Shown one piece after another: positions 46,526-54,872 of a stretch of DNA of 64,000 nt (within the stretch, counting starts at the first letter, position 1; every line of letters starts with the position of its first letter). The stretch lies in the NCBI RefSeq assembly GCF_000182645.1, contig NZ_ACQA01000001.1, forward strand, positions 1,612,001 to 1,676,000, given 5' to 3'. This DNA comes from Brucella intermedia LMG 3301. Its GTDB lineage: Bacteria; Pseudomonadota; Alphaproteobacteria; Rhizobiales; Rhizobiaceae. Made by a program: the position numbers and the translations under genes. The notes under the pieces are model-generated. The model was not told where the DNA came from. It searched no databases and saw only the letters and a list, made by a program, of their open reading frames with translations.

Positions 46526-47290
46526 ATGGCCTTTATCTTCGAGCTGCCGATCTACCTGTCGTTTGCTGCCTTCATCATACTCGGAATTGTGTTCTATGCG
46601 GTGGGGCGTTTTGCGCTGGACATGCTTTCAAAACACGCAGCCAGCGATGCTCTGTCGATTCCAATCGGCGCCTTCATCGGCACCATCGCAACCGCCTGGG
46701 CTTTGTCGCTCGGCTTCGTCGCGGCAGATATATGGAGCGTCAATTCCCGCGCCGATCAGGCTGTCAGTGAAGAGCGCTCGGCGATTTCCCGCCTGATCGG
46801 AACCTCCAATGCGGAGATATTGGCCGCGCCTGCGCTCTCAACCGCCCTCACCGGCTATCGCCATGCCGTCATCGATGATGAATGGCGCGAGAAGATCAAT
46901 GTCGAGCCGGCAGGTTCCGTTGAAACCGCGCTACAGAACATAAGGCGCGAGATCATCAATCTGGCCCGCACCGACGTCCCCTCGCCGGTAATCTCGCAGC
47001 TCATCAACGACTTCGATGAATTGCAGGACGCACGCAATACCCGCCTGGCCGTCGGTTCGACCTCCATCGACTATTACAAATGGTATCTCGTGCTTTCCCT
47101 GACGTTCCTGACCGCGATAACCATCGCCGCCACCCACGCCGATCGCGTGCCGGCTGGTGTGAAAGCGCTCGTCATCTACTCCCTGACAGCCTCGTTCTGC
47201 CTCTGGATTCTGGCTATTCATGCAAATCCCTATCAGGGGCTGGAGCGTCTGGAACCGTCCCTGCTTTTCACAAGCCACAAGCACCGCTAG
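46526..47290 (+). CDS. DUF4239 (bestrophin-like) membrane protein
   Basis: A 254-residue inner-membrane protein with helices near 10-30, 45-68, 188-203 and 212-230 enclosing a soluble segment (70-185). It matches the DUF4239 domain, sometimes called bestrophin-like because of its helix arrangement. Whether it is an ion channel is unknown. It begins at the ATG at 46526 with GGGGGG upstream and is followed by the gene at 47352 on the same strand after 61 bases, so co-transcription is possible. Confidence 0.8.
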   Translation: MAFIFELPIYLSFAAFIILGIVFYAVGRFALDMLSKHAASDALSIPIGAFIGTIATAWALSLGFVAADIWSVNSRADQAVSEERSAISRLIGTSNAEILAAPALSTALTGYRHAVIDDEWREKINVEPAGSVETALQNIRREIINLARTDVPSPVISQLINDFDELQDARNTRLAVGSTSIDYYKWYLVLSLTFLTAITIAATHADRVPAGVKALVIYSLTASFCLWILAIHANPYQGLERLEPSLLFTSHKHR

Positions 47291-47351
47291 AATAGCAGGA
47301 GATTCGGTCTATTTTATCTTGCTGAAATTGCACGGAAATTCGTTCAATCGA

Positions 47352-47999
47352 ATGCGGAGCGGCCATTTGATAAAACTGCTGGGTACAGGCGTCCTCATGG
47401 GTTTGATGTCCCCGGTCGGGCTGGCTTCGGCACAGACCTTCAGTGTCTGCCACGGTTACGAATGTTATTACCGGACCAAGGTGACGCTGACCCCGAAAGA
47501 GGAACAGCGTATCCGCGGCCTTCTGCAAGCGGGCAGTAGAAGCGCGGATGGCGAACGGAAGGCGTTGCGCGCCGCAGTTGCGATCTTCGAACAGCGCAGC
47601 ACTGCGACCATCGGCGTCCGCGACAAGCCGAAAATGCAGTTCGGCAAGGCCCGCATCAGGGGCCAGATGGATTGCATCGATGAATCGACCAATACCGACA
47701 ACTTCCTGCATTATCTGCAATCACGAGGCTGGTTGAAGCATCACTCCGTCGCGCGGCGCGCTTCACGCGGAGCCTTCTTTGACGGCCGCTACCCGCACTG
47801 GACAGCGGTTATCGAAGACAGGCAGGGCCAGCGCTGGGCGGTCGATTCCTGGTATGAGGCGGGCGGGAGGACCGCCGGACATCATGCCGTTGCAGCAATG
47901 GAAACGGCGCGGATACATGGGAGAACGCTGATTGCGAGCCCTGCAATCCGGAACGCACCTCGCCGGGCAGAGGCACGCGCTCTTCGCCGAGTCCGCTAA
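47352..47999 (+). CDS. Exported protein with transglutaminase/papain-like C-H-D triad
   Basis: A 215-residue precursor with a signal peptide (about 1-28, cleavage near ASAQ) and an N-terminal cysteine pair (C33, C38). The core shows MDCIDESTNTDNFLHYL (C108), PHWTAVIE (H149) and RWAVDSW (D165), the Cys-His-Asp order and spacing of transglutaminase-fold enzymes. No family name is visible to me. The C-terminus is basic and Arg-rich. The ATG at 47352 has a weak site. It could be a periplasmic cysteine protease or transpeptidase-like enzyme; activity is inferred only. Confidence 0.65.
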   Translation: MRSGHLIKLLGTGVLMGLMSPVGLASAQTFSVCHGYECYYRTKVTLTPKEEQRIRGLLQAGSRSADGERKALRAAVAIFEQRSTATIGVRDKPKMQFGKARIRGQMDCIDESTNTDNFLHYLQSRGWLKHHSVARRASRGAFFDGRYPHWTAVIEDRQGQRWAVDSWYEAGGRTAGHHAVAAMETARIHGRTLIASPAIRNAPRRAEARALRRVR

Positions 48000-48105
48000 C
48001 CTGCGGCTCTGTGAAGCTTTCCAAAAATTTCTGAATTTTTTTGCTGAACCAATCCTGTTCCGTCGCGTTAGTTAACCATAACCAACCCAGAACGGAGGAC
48101 TACCA

Positions 48106-48315
48106 ATGGACTGGAATCGCGTTGAAGGAAACTGGAAACAGGCCAAGGGCAAGATCAAGGAGCAGTGGGGCAAACTCACCGACGACGACCTTGACCAGAT
48201 CAATGGCCGGCGCGAACAGTTGGAAGGCAAGATTCAGGAGCGCTACGGCATCGAGAAGGACCGTGTGCGTTCCGAACTGGACGATTGGTACAATCGTCAG
48301 ACCTGGCTTTCCTGA
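48106..48315 (+). CDS. CsbD family stress protein
   Basis: A 69-residue acidic, helical protein of the CsbD family (MDWNRVEGNWKQAKGKIKEQWGKLTDDD is its consensus). Members are abundant under general stress in many bacteria; the biochemical role is unknown. The start ATG at 48106 has GGAGGA upstream. A terminator follows at once. Confidence 0.92.
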   Translation: MDWNRVEGNWKQAKGKIKEQWGKLTDDDLDQINGRREQLEGKIQERYGIEKDRVRSELDDWYNRQTWLS

Positions 48316-48334
48316 GGCCGGAAATTTCAAGTCG

Positions 48335-48360
48335 AAGCCCTGCCATCCGGCAGGGCTTTT
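48335..48360. terminator. Terminator between csbD-like gene and ialB (bidirectional)
   Basis: AAGCCCTGCC (48335-48344) pairs perfectly with GGCAGGGCTT (48349-48358), followed by TTTTC. It lies between convergent stops. Confidence 0.85.
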
Positions 48361-48368
48361 TCTTTATG

Positions 48369-48866
48369 CTACCGGCAGCTGTCCACCCGCTGCAACGAGG
48401 CTGAGAGCCCCATCAAGGAAAACGTATAGTGGGTCTGTGTGCCACGGGCCGATGTGGCCTGGACATTGAGCGTCTTGCCTGCGCGCATCGCGCGTATCAA
48501 CTTGGCTTCATCGGCCACATTTTCCGCCCAGGCGCGATTACCCTCGCTGAAAAACGGGAAACGCGCGCCATCCACCATCACATTGACCGAACTATCCGCC
48601 TTCAACTGATATCCCATCACCAGTTGCGGGCTGTATTGTCCGTCCGCCTTGGAAATAATCACGAAATTATCGCCGTGCCGCACACCGGCTGGATGGAAAT
48701 TGACCGGAACGGTCAAAGCATAGCACTTGTTTCCTGCAAGTTCGGTGTTCTGATAAACACCCCAATCCCTGAATTCACCCAGATAACTCGTCTTCGCTGA
48801 AGCCGCGAGAGAACTCGCCACCAACCCCGCCAGTGCCAGCGCAACGGTGGTTGCATTTTTTCTCAT
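48369..48866 (-). CDS. Invasion-associated locus B (IalB) family protein
   Basis: A 165-residue exported protein with a signal peptide (about 1-24, SLAASA) and one globular domain with two cysteines (C48 and C164) that may be bridged. It matches the IalB family (FRDWGVYQNTEL and QLVMGYQLK blocks), first named in Bartonella, where it aids erythrocyte invasion. In Rhizobiales and Brucella its role is not established. It has its own promoter region with a half CtrA-like sequence at 48936-48950. Confidence 0.85.
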   Translation of the reverse strand: MRKNATTVALALAGLVASSLAASAKTSYLGEFRDWGVYQNTELAGNKCYALTVPVNFHPAGVRHGDNFVIISKADGQYSPQLVMGYQLKADSSVNVMVDGARFPFFSEGNRAWAENVADEAKLIRAMRAGKTLNVQATSARGTQTHYTFSLMGLSASLQRVDSCR

Positions 48867-49149
48867 CGCCCAAAACCTCCAATTTGTTGCCAGTTCACGT
48901 CACTTAAAAAATTGTTTCATTGCGTTACTATTTTCTTAACGAACCGCTAAAATTTGTTGAAACTTTGTGATGACGGCTGGCCCACCGACCTGTTGAAGCA
49001 GGCGGCGGCTTCAACACGCGATATCGGCAGCGCCAATCCTGTCGAAACCAGCCTATCGGAGATCGAGTTTTTGGAACGGGGCGTCCCACAGACAAGCGCA
49101 GGTCCCGTCCGGAATTTTGCTATCGCTACAAAACTGTCTGAAGGAAAAA

Positions 49150-49226
49150 TGGTGGGCCCGGAGGGACTCGAACCCCCAACCAAGCGGTTATGAGCCGCCG
49201 GCTCTAACCAATTGAGCTACAGGCCC
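49150..49226 (-). tRNA. tRNA with CAU anticodon (probably Ile2, otherwise elongator Met)
   Basis: A 77-base cloverleaf with encoded CCA. Acceptor GGGCCTG pairs with CGGGCCC, the D stem GCTC/GAGC is regular, and the anticodon loop is CTCATAA (anticodon CAT). The C4-G69 and C5-G68 pairs and the GGCGG/CCGCT anticodon stem resemble E. coli tRNA-Ile2, whose C34 is converted to lysidine by TilS. Elongator Met is possible because the anticodon is the same. Confidence 0.9.
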
Positions 49227-49597
49227 CACGCATCCTTGCCCTACCCTAAAGAAAGCCGGGACACAAGCTGTCAAATGCATCAGTTGCCCTAATGCGCACA
49301 TATTCAGTTGCGAAGCATGCAACCGGGAGCACTTCCCGCAGAAGTGCGCAGCGGTTTTGTGGGATAATGCGACGAAACAAATACTTAGAGCGCTTCCGGC
49401 GGCTCCGCTTAAACTGGAAACACCTGCTTCTCATTTTAACCGGAGGTTGCATTTGGCACGCAATTCGAATCTGATATCGTCTGCTCCATGCACGAGAGGG
49501 AACTTAAGAAATAAATGATTTCAAAGACAAGGCGGCCAGCCATTCCGGCACGGCCTGCCCTGCCAAAGCTGCCTCAACTTTCTCTACAGGAGATTTT
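49227..49597. other. Intergenic region between tRNA and bp26
   Basis: These 371 bases carry no supported gene. A REP-like repeat occupies about 49337-49395. The bp26 promoter should lie in the right-hand part, ahead of an AGGAGA ribosome-binding site. Confidence 0.5.
49337..49395. repeat. REP-like repeat, diverged copy
   Basis: GCGGTTTTGTGGGATAATGC followed by GAAACAAATACTTAGAGC matches the tail of the copy at 60318 (GGTTTTGGGG, then CAAACAAACAGTTAGAGC). It appears to be a mosaic of the same family. Confidence 0.55.
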
Positions 49598-50353
49598 ATG
49601 AACAACCGCGCTACCACTCTTCTTGCAACCTCCTTTTCTGCAATCATGCTCGCAGGCGCGCTGACGCTGCCGGCTCTGGCACAGGAGAATCAGATGACGA
49701 AGCAGCCTGCGCGTATCGCCGTCACCGGCGAAGGCACCATGACCGCCTCGCCCGATATGGCCATCCTCAATCTCTCCGTATTGCGCGAGGCGAAGACCGC
49801 TCGCGAAGCCATGACGGCCAACAATGAAGCCATGGCAAAGGTGCTAGAAGCCATGAAGAAGGCGGGCATTGAAGACCGCGATCTTCAGACCGGCGGCATC
49901 AACATCCAGCCGCGCTACGTCTATCCTGACGACAAGAATGGCCTGAAGGAACCGAGCATCACCGGTTACACCGTTTCAAACAGCCTGACGGTGCGTGTGC
50001 GCGATCTGGCCAAGGTCGGAAACGTGCTCGACGAATCGGTCACGCTCGGCATCAATCAGGGCGGCGACCTGAACTTCGTGAACGACAATCCCGCCGCAAC
50101 GATCAACGAAGCGCGCAAGCGCGCCGTTACCGACGCTATCGCCAAGGCCAAGACGCTTGCCGACGCAGCCGGTGTCGGCATTGGCCGCCTCGTCGAGATC
50201 AACGAGCAGAGCCGTCCGCCCATGCCGATGCCGATCGCGCGCGCGCAGTTCAAAACCATGGCTGACGCGGCACCGCAGGGCTCCGTTCCGGTTGAAGCCG
50301 GCGAGAACAGCTATAATGTCTCGGTCAACGTCGTTTTCGAGATCAAGGAATAA
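49598..50353 (+). CDS. bp26: SIMPL-domain periplasmic protein BP26/Omp28
   Basis: The 251-residue precursor has a signal peptide (about 1-29, PALAQ) and a single SIMPL (DUF541) domain. Long segments match the Brucella BP26 antigen as I remember it ([58 protein letters not shown]), with scattered substitutions that argue for an Ochrobactrum-type relative. BP26 forms an oligomeric, channel-shaped assembly in the periplasm; its cellular role is unclear. The start ATG has AGGAGA upstream. A terminator follows. Confidence 0.93.
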   Translation: MNNRATTLLATSFSAIMLAGALTLPALAQENQMTKQPARIAVTGEGTMTASPDMAILNLSVLREAKTAREAMTANNEAMAKVLEAMKKAGIEDRDLQTGGINIQPRYVYPDDKNGLKEPSITGYTVSNSLTVRVRDLAKVGNVLDESVTLGINQGGDLNFVNDNPAATINEARKRAVTDAIAKAKTLADAAGVGIGRLVEINEQSRPPMPMPIARAQFKTMADAAPQGSVPVEAGENSYNVSVNVVFEIKE

Positions 50354-50376
50354 CGTCCAGTTGAGGACCAAACAGG

Positions 50377-50398
50377 AAGGGGCGCACCAGCGCCCCTT
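50377..50398 (+). terminator. Terminator after bp26
   Basis: AAGGGGCGC (50377-50385) pairs with GCGCCCCTT (50390-50398), followed by TTTC. Confidence 0.8.
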
Positions 50399-50418
50399 TT
50401 CTTTGCCTGCCGACAACG

Positions 50419-50454
50419 AAAAGCCCCGGCCTGATTGCGCAGGCCGGGGCTTTT
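50419..50454. terminator. Terminator after 50471 gene (bidirectional form)
   Basis: AAAAGCCCCGGCCTG (50419-50433) pairs perfectly with CAGGCCGGGGCTTTT (50440-50454). It serves the minus-strand small exported protein gene. Confidence 0.85.
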
Positions 50455-50470
50455 GAAATTCAAAGCGGGT

Positions 50471-50824
50471 TTAGCGAATGATCGGGCAGCCGCGTACATT
50501 CGCAAATACGACACCTGCGGGGCGACCGTGGCGGAAGCCGCGAACCTGAACCGACTTGCCGCGATAGACGACACGCGCATTGCGGATGCCCATGCGGTTG
50601 GCCTTCATCTTGGCGCCTTCGACCGAGCATGCAGGACCGCGATAAACCGGGCGGCCGTGGCGATGGCCGCGATAGTCGACGTTCACGATGGTAGAACCTG
50701 CCGACGTGCTGACAGCTGGAACGGCAACCGGCGATGCAGCGCTGGCCGTGGCAGCCGTCGTGAAGATGGCGGCAACACCAAGAGCGGCGGTTACGACGAA
50801 CGACTTGAGCGAAATAGCAGACAT
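50471..50824 (-). CDS. Small exported Arg/Val-rich protein
   Basis: A 117-residue precursor starting at the ATG at 50824 (GAGG upstream), with signal peptide MSAISLKSFVVTAALGVAAIFTTAATASA. The mature part has two cysteines (PACSVEGAK and VRGCPII) and basic, glycine-rich segments (DYRGHRHGRP, RGFRHGRPAG). Such small basic secreted proteins occur in Brucella relatives; I do not recognise a function. Alone on its strand with its own terminator. Confidence 0.75.
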   Translation of the reverse strand: MSAISLKSFVVTAALGVAAIFTTAATASAASPVAVPAVSTSAGSTIVNVDYRGHRHGRPVYRGPACSVEGAKMKANRMGIRNARVVYRGKSVQVRGFRHGRPAGVVFANVRGCPIIR

Positions 50825-51071
50825 CTTTGAACCTCTTTCGATTTGTTTCCAGGTCTTGCCTGAGACATCCGAGAAGTAGCCCGCAATAGATGAACAGAAT
50901 GAAAAACCATCATTCATGTACCGTTCAGCTTTCCGTGAAGCGCAAGGCATATCGGCGCTACACCACCATAAATAGAATAAATTCAAATACTTATAATGAC
51001 TGAAACTCTGTGCCGCTCTGTTCCGGCCACAGATTAAATTTACGCAATGTTTGAAAACCGGTGGCCAGCCG

Positions 51072-51524
51072 TCACCGGTCGCCCGGCATCACCATATGGT
51101 CCAGATAATCGTCGTCGTCTTCCATATCGTGATCAAAGGCCGTCACCTTGCCGCGAACGGAAATGCCTGCTTCATGCACGGTTTCGGGCGAACCGGAAAC
51201 AAGCGGGTGCCACCAGTAAAGGTCCGAACCCTCCGCAACCAGACGATAGGCGCATGTCACCGGCAGCCAGTCCACCTCATCGACGATTTCCGGCGTCAGG
51301 AACACACAGTCCGGCACCGTCTTCTTGCGGTTGGGATAATCGCGGCATTGGCAGGTTTCGGCATTGAGCAGCGTACAGGCGACACTCGTCCAATAGATTT
51401 CGTCGGTGTCCTCGTCCTGCAACTTGTGCAGGCAACATTGGCCGCAACCGTCACACAGGCTCTCCCACTCGCTGCGGGTAAGCTGGTTCAGGGTCTTGGT
51501 GCGCCAGAAAGGTTTGTCGTTCAT
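51072..51524 (-). CDS. YcgN family cysteine cluster protein
   Basis: A 150-residue cytoplasmic protein with the CxxCxxCC motif (C24, C27, C30, C31) and further cysteines ([28 protein letters not shown]), the pattern of the YcgN/CxxCxxCC family, which probably binds zinc or iron. The biochemical role is unknown. The start is the ATG at 51524; a longer frame adds 18 residues without support. Confidence 0.88.
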   Translation of the reverse strand: MNDKPFWRTKTLNQLTRSEWESLCDGCGQCCLHKLQDEDTDEIYWTSVACTLLNAETCQCRDYPNRKKTVPDCVFLTPEIVDEVDWLPVTCAYRLVAEGSDLYWWHPLVSGSPETVHEAGISVRGKVTAFDHDMEDDDDYLDHMVMPGDR

Positions 51525-51735
51525 GATGCAGCGTATACTGGAATTGTGTCCGGAATGGCATGGACAAATCGCCGCCACTCAGAACAGTTGAAATCGGTTC
51601 CCGGACAGGTTAAGCAAGCGGCGTCATCACGATGACCGTAAGCGTCTTACGTCAGGCAACGCATCAATCCGCCGGGAACGGCAATTCGCATTGATGTTTC
51701 GTTGCGCCTTTCCCGCATACTATTCAGGAATACAC

Positions 51736-51996
51736 ATGTCTCGGTTTGAATGCGCACGCCGCAGGAAACTGCCCGCCCGCTATGCATCTATCGTGATGCC
51801 TTTCATCCTATCGATCATGATGACATTCATCGTGTCGCTGATTGCAACCGCCAAGAGCCTTGGCTTTACCCATCCCGAACTCGCATCGAGTTGGATGGGC
51901 GCCTGGGCTCTTTCATGGGTGGTCGCGTTTCCGGTGCTCCTCGCCATTCTGCCCATCGTGCGCAGAATGGTCGCCATGCTGTGCGAGCCGCATTAG
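51736..51996 (+). CDS. DUF2798 family membrane protein
   Basis: An 86-residue protein with a basic N-terminus (MSRFECARRRKLPARYAS) and two membrane helices (about 20-40 and 52-75), matching DUF2798. The function is unknown. The start is the ATG at 51736; the upstream 15 codons lack a ribosome-binding site. It shares a bidirectional terminator with the convergent hlyU gene. Confidence 0.8.
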   Translation: MSRFECARRRKLPARYASIVMPFILSIMMTFIVSLIATAKSLGFTHPELASSWMGAWALSWVVAFPVLLAILPIVRRMVAMLCEPH

Positions 51997-52004
51997 TTTT
52001 TAAA

Positions 52005-52034
52005 AAAAGCCGCGCACCTTGATGCGCGGCTTTT
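52005..52034. terminator. Terminator between DUF2798 and hlyU genes
   Basis: AAAAGCCGCGCA (52005-52016) pairs perfectly with TGCGCGGCTTTT (52023-52034). It serves both convergent genes. Confidence 0.85.
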
Positions 52035-52054
52035 CCAATCTTCTTGCGAATGGT

Positions 52055-52345
52055 TCAGCGGAAAATGGCTTCGCCCTGTTCATCCACGATCTGCCGGCCC
52101 TTGTTCAGCGCAATGCTGGCGGCATCTTCGATGCCAGGGCAACGGTCGGCGCGAACGAAGCGATATTCCTTCACTTCGCCGTCGATCGACTTGGAAATGA
52201 CGCCGCAGACCTGATACTGCCCGCCCTCGCTATAGGGCGTGGCAATGATCAGAAAGTCCTTGTGCTCAAGGCGACCAGCCTCTTTCGGCTCTGCCGGTGT
52301 TTCGGAGGCGGAGCCTCCACCGAAAAGACGCTTCAAAAAGGACAT
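52055..52345 (-). CDS. HlyU family protein
   Basis: A 96-residue protein matching the HlyU transcriptional-activator family (YQVCGVISKSIDGEVKEYRFVRADRCPG). The original HlyU name in Vibrio refers to a different winged-helix protein, so a regulatory role here is not shown. A flexible N-terminus (1-27) precedes one compact domain with two cysteines. It is followed by the convergent terminator. Confidence 0.8.
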   Translation of the reverse strand: MSFLKRLFGGGSASETPAEPKEAGRLEHKDFLIIATPYSEGGQYQVCGVISKSIDGEVKEYRFVRADRCPGIEDAASIALNKGRQIVDEQGEAIFR

Positions 52346-52395
52346 ATCGCCTCCCCTTCCCGTATGTTTTGTTCTGCTTGGCTATCCAGGCCGGT

Positions 52396-54414
52396 TTAGC
52401 TGTCCAGGAACGAACGCAGCTTGCGCGACCGGCTCGGGTGCTTCAGCTTGCGCAGCGCCTTCGCTTCGATCTGGCGGATACGTTCGCGGGTAACCGAGAA
52501 CTGCTGGCCGACTTCTTCCAGCGTGTGATCGGTGTTCATGCCGATGCCGAAACGCATGCGCAGAACACGTTCTTCACGCGGAGTCAGCGAAGCAAGGACA
52601 CGGGTCGTCGTATCGCGCAGATTGGCCTGAATGGCTGCATCGATCGGCAGAAGCGCGTTCTTGTCCTCGATGAAATCGCCTAAGTGTGAATCTTCCTCGT
52701 CACCGACCGGGGTTTCGAGCGAGATCGGTTCCTTGGCGATCTTCAGCACCTTGCGCACTTTTTCCAGCGGCATGGCGAGCTTTTCGGCCAGTTCTTCCGG
52801 CGTTGGTTCACGACCGATTTCATGCAGCATCTGGCGCGACGTGCGAACGATCTTGTTGATCGTTTCGATCATATGCACCGGAATGCGGATGGTGCGCGCC
52901 TGATCGGCAATCGAACGGGTGATCGCCTGACGAATCCACCAGGTCGCATAGGTCGAGAACTTGTAACCGCGGCGATACTCGAACTTGTCGACCGCCTTCA
53001 TCAGGCCGATGTTGCCTTCCTGAATGAGATCGAGGAACTGCAAGCCACGGTTCGTGTACTTCTTGGCAATCGAGATAACGAGACGAAGGTTGGCTTCCAC
53101 CATTTCCTTCTTGGCGATGGTCGCCTCGCGTTCACCCTTCTGCACCTGATTGACGATACGACGGAATTCGCCGATCGAAATCGCGGTTTCGGTTGCCAGC
53201 ATCTGGATTTCCGAACGCAGCCGATCGATGGTGCGTTCCTCCTTGGCGGCGAATTCCTTCCAGCCGCGCGCCGAAAGCGTGCTCACGCGCTCGACCCATT
53301 TCGGGTCCAGTTCGTGGCCCTGATATTCCTTCAGGAACTCCTCGCGGCGCACGCCGAAGGATTCGGCCAGACGCAGGAGCTTGCCTTCATTCTGCACCAG
53401 ACGCTTGTTGATGTCGTAAAGCTGTTCGACAAGCTGTTCGATACGGTTCTGGTTCAGCGACAGCGACTTCACTGCCTTGATGAGCTGATCCTTGAGTTCC
53501 TTGTAGCGACGCTCCTGGCTGGACGACAGCTCGCCCGTCGCGGCCAGACGGCCCTCGACCTGCTGGTCCTGCAGCTTGCGCAGCTTCTTGTAGGTGTCGG
53601 CGATGAGATCGAGCGTTTCCATGACCTGCGGGCGCAGTTCGGCTTCCATGGCCGCCAGCGACAGGTTGGCTTCGTCCTCGTCTTCTTCTTCCTCTTCAAC
53701 CGGCATGTCGCCGCCGACATTGGTGATGTCGTCGTCGTCACGCGAGCGGCGCTGAGGCTTGTCATCGCGCGGCTTTTCCTCTTCCACCCGCTCGATCACC
53801 GGGGCCTGCTTGGCTTCCGGACCGGCATAGGTGGTTTCGAGGTCGATGATTTCGCGCAGCAGGATGTTGGAATCGTTCAGCTGGTCGCGCCAGATGATGA
53901 TCGCCTGAAAGGTCAGCGGGCTTTCGCACAGCCCTGCGATCATGGTTTCGCGACCGGCCTCGATGCGCTTTGCAATGGCGATTTCGCCTTCACGCGACAG
54001 AAGCTCGACCGAACCCATTTCGCGCAGATACATGCGCACCGGATCGTCGGTACGGTCGGTCGGCTCTTTCTTGGTCGTGGTGGTGGCAACAGCCGTGCCG
54101 CCGGATTCGACCAGATCGCCGCCCTCTTCCGAGTCGTCGTCGCTGTTGTCTTCGCGGTCGTTGTCCTGCTCGTCGTCTTCAACGACGTTGATGCCCATGT
54201 CTGAAAGCATCGACATCGTGTCTTCGATCTGTTCGGATGTCACTTCCTCGGAAGGCAGCACGGCGTTCAGCTCGTCCATCGTGACGTAGCCGCGCTTCTT
54301 CGCGAGTTTGATCATCTTCTTGACAGCATCGTCAGAAAGGTCGAGAAGCGGACCGTCGGCAGCACCTTCGCGCTCGACTTCGGCTTCTTCGTTTTCCTTA
54401 ACCTTCGTTGCCAT
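52396..54414 (-). CDS. rpoD: Primary RNA polymerase sigma factor RpoD
   Basis: The housekeeping sigma-70 factor. The 672-residue protein has region 1.1, a very acidic stretch (Asp/Glu-rich, about residues 75-100 and again 220-250), region 1.2 ([15 protein letters not shown]), the large non-conserved domain, regions 2.1-2.4 ([41 protein letters not shown]), region 3 and region 4.2 ([32 protein letters not shown]). RBS GGAGAAG precedes the ATG at 54414. It lies downstream of dnaG after a 454-base gap that contains a CtrA-type site. Confidence 0.97.
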   Translation of the reverse strand: MATKVKENEEAEVEREGAADGPLLDLSDDAVKKMIKLAKKRGYVTMDELNAVLPSEEVTSEQIEDTMSMLSDMGINVVEDDEQDNDREDNSDDDSEEGGDLVESGGTAVATTTTKKEPTDRTDDPVRMYLREMGSVELLSREGEIAIAKRIEAGRETMIAGLCESPLTFQAIIIWRDQLNDSNILLREIIDLETTYAGPEAKQAPVIERVEEEKPRDDKPQRRSRDDDDITNVGGDMPVEEEEEDEDEANLSLAAMEAELRPQVMETLDLIADTYKKLRKLQDQQVEGRLAATGELSSSQERRYKELKDQLIKAVKSLSLNQNRIEQLVEQLYDINKRLVQNEGKLLRLAESFGVRREEFLKEYQGHELDPKWVERVSTLSARGWKEFAAKEERTIDRLRSEIQMLATETAISIGEFRRIVNQVQKGEREATIAKKEMVEANLRLVISIAKKYTNRGLQFLDLIQEGNIGLMKAVDKFEYRRGYKFSTYATWWIRQAITRSIADQARTIRIPVHMIETINKIVRTSRQMLHEIGREPTPEELAEKLAMPLEKVRKVLKIAKEPISLETPVGDEEDSHLGDFIEDKNALLPIDAAIQANLRDTTTRVLASLTPREERVLRMRFGIGMNTDHTLEEVGQQFSVTRERIRQIEAKALRKLKHPSRSRKLRSFLDS

Positions 54415-54521
54415 ATGTTCTTCTCCAGGCGACCCCGGTCGCTTCTAAGATATATAGAGTTCTCGGACAGTTTTGCGAGGTCGCAATCCGTCAGTTGATT
54501 CTGCGAGTAGCCGATTTCCTG

Positions 54522-54536
54522 TTAATGGCGGATTAA
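54522..54536. promoter_or_regulatory. Perfect CtrA-type site (TTAA-N7-TTAA) upstream of rpoD
   Basis: TTAA (54522-54525), 7 bases, TTAA (54533-54536), followed by CC: the full consensus for the cell-cycle regulator CtrA. It lies about 108 bases upstream of the rpoD start. CtrA control of rpoD has been reported in Brucella, as I recall. Confidence 0.6.
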
Positions 54537-54742
54537 CCTTGCCATCGGTATCGGGCTTCTTCATCTCCGATTTCTTGTGGGCAGATGGGCGGTCAACCGG
54601 ACAACGCCACTTTCCGGGCCACTTTTCCGGCCCGTACCCAGCTTGCCGCCTTGCAGCCTCGGATATCACCGGTTTCTGTTCTTTTCCTTGTTCGAACTGT
54701 CGTGATTCCGTCATTTACGCCATACGTCAAGAGCGACTCACC

Positions 54743-54767
54743 TGATTCGCGCTTAAAAAGCGAATCA
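54743..54767. repeat. Inverted repeat hairpin 1 in rpoD leader region
   Basis: TGATTCGC (54743-54750) pairs with GCGAATCA (54760-54767). No T-run follows on the minus strand, so it is not a clear terminator for dnaG. Confidence 0.55.
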
Positions 54768-54849
54768 TTTTGTTGTCGCAGCCTCTCCGTCGGCCAGATA
54801 GAGCGCGTTTGCGGGATCGCAACCCCGCATTTCCGGCTGTTGTGGCAGC

Positions 54850-54872
54850 CTGATTCGTGAAACCCGAATCAG
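54850..54872. repeat. Inverted repeat hairpin 2 overlapping the dnaG stop
   Basis: CTGATTCG (54850-54857) pairs perfectly with CGAATCAG (54865-54872) around a 7-base loop. The right arm overlaps the dnaG stop codon. Its stem is almost the same as hairpin 1. Confidence 0.55.

Larger units (their letters stand above)
54415..54868. other. dnaG-rpoD intergenic region
   Basis: No gene is supported in these 454 bases. Two hairpins share the TGATTCG half (743-767 and 850-872 within 54 kb, listed separately), and a CtrA-type site lies at 54522-54536. rpoD promoters should be on the minus strand here; a TATATA stretch at about 54450 may belong to one. Confidence 0.6.

Noticed and set aside
48936..48950. 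CtrA-like sequence TTAA-N7-CTAA upstream of ialB
   Set aside because: One half-site deviates from consensus and chance matches of this quality are frequent in AT-rich leaders.
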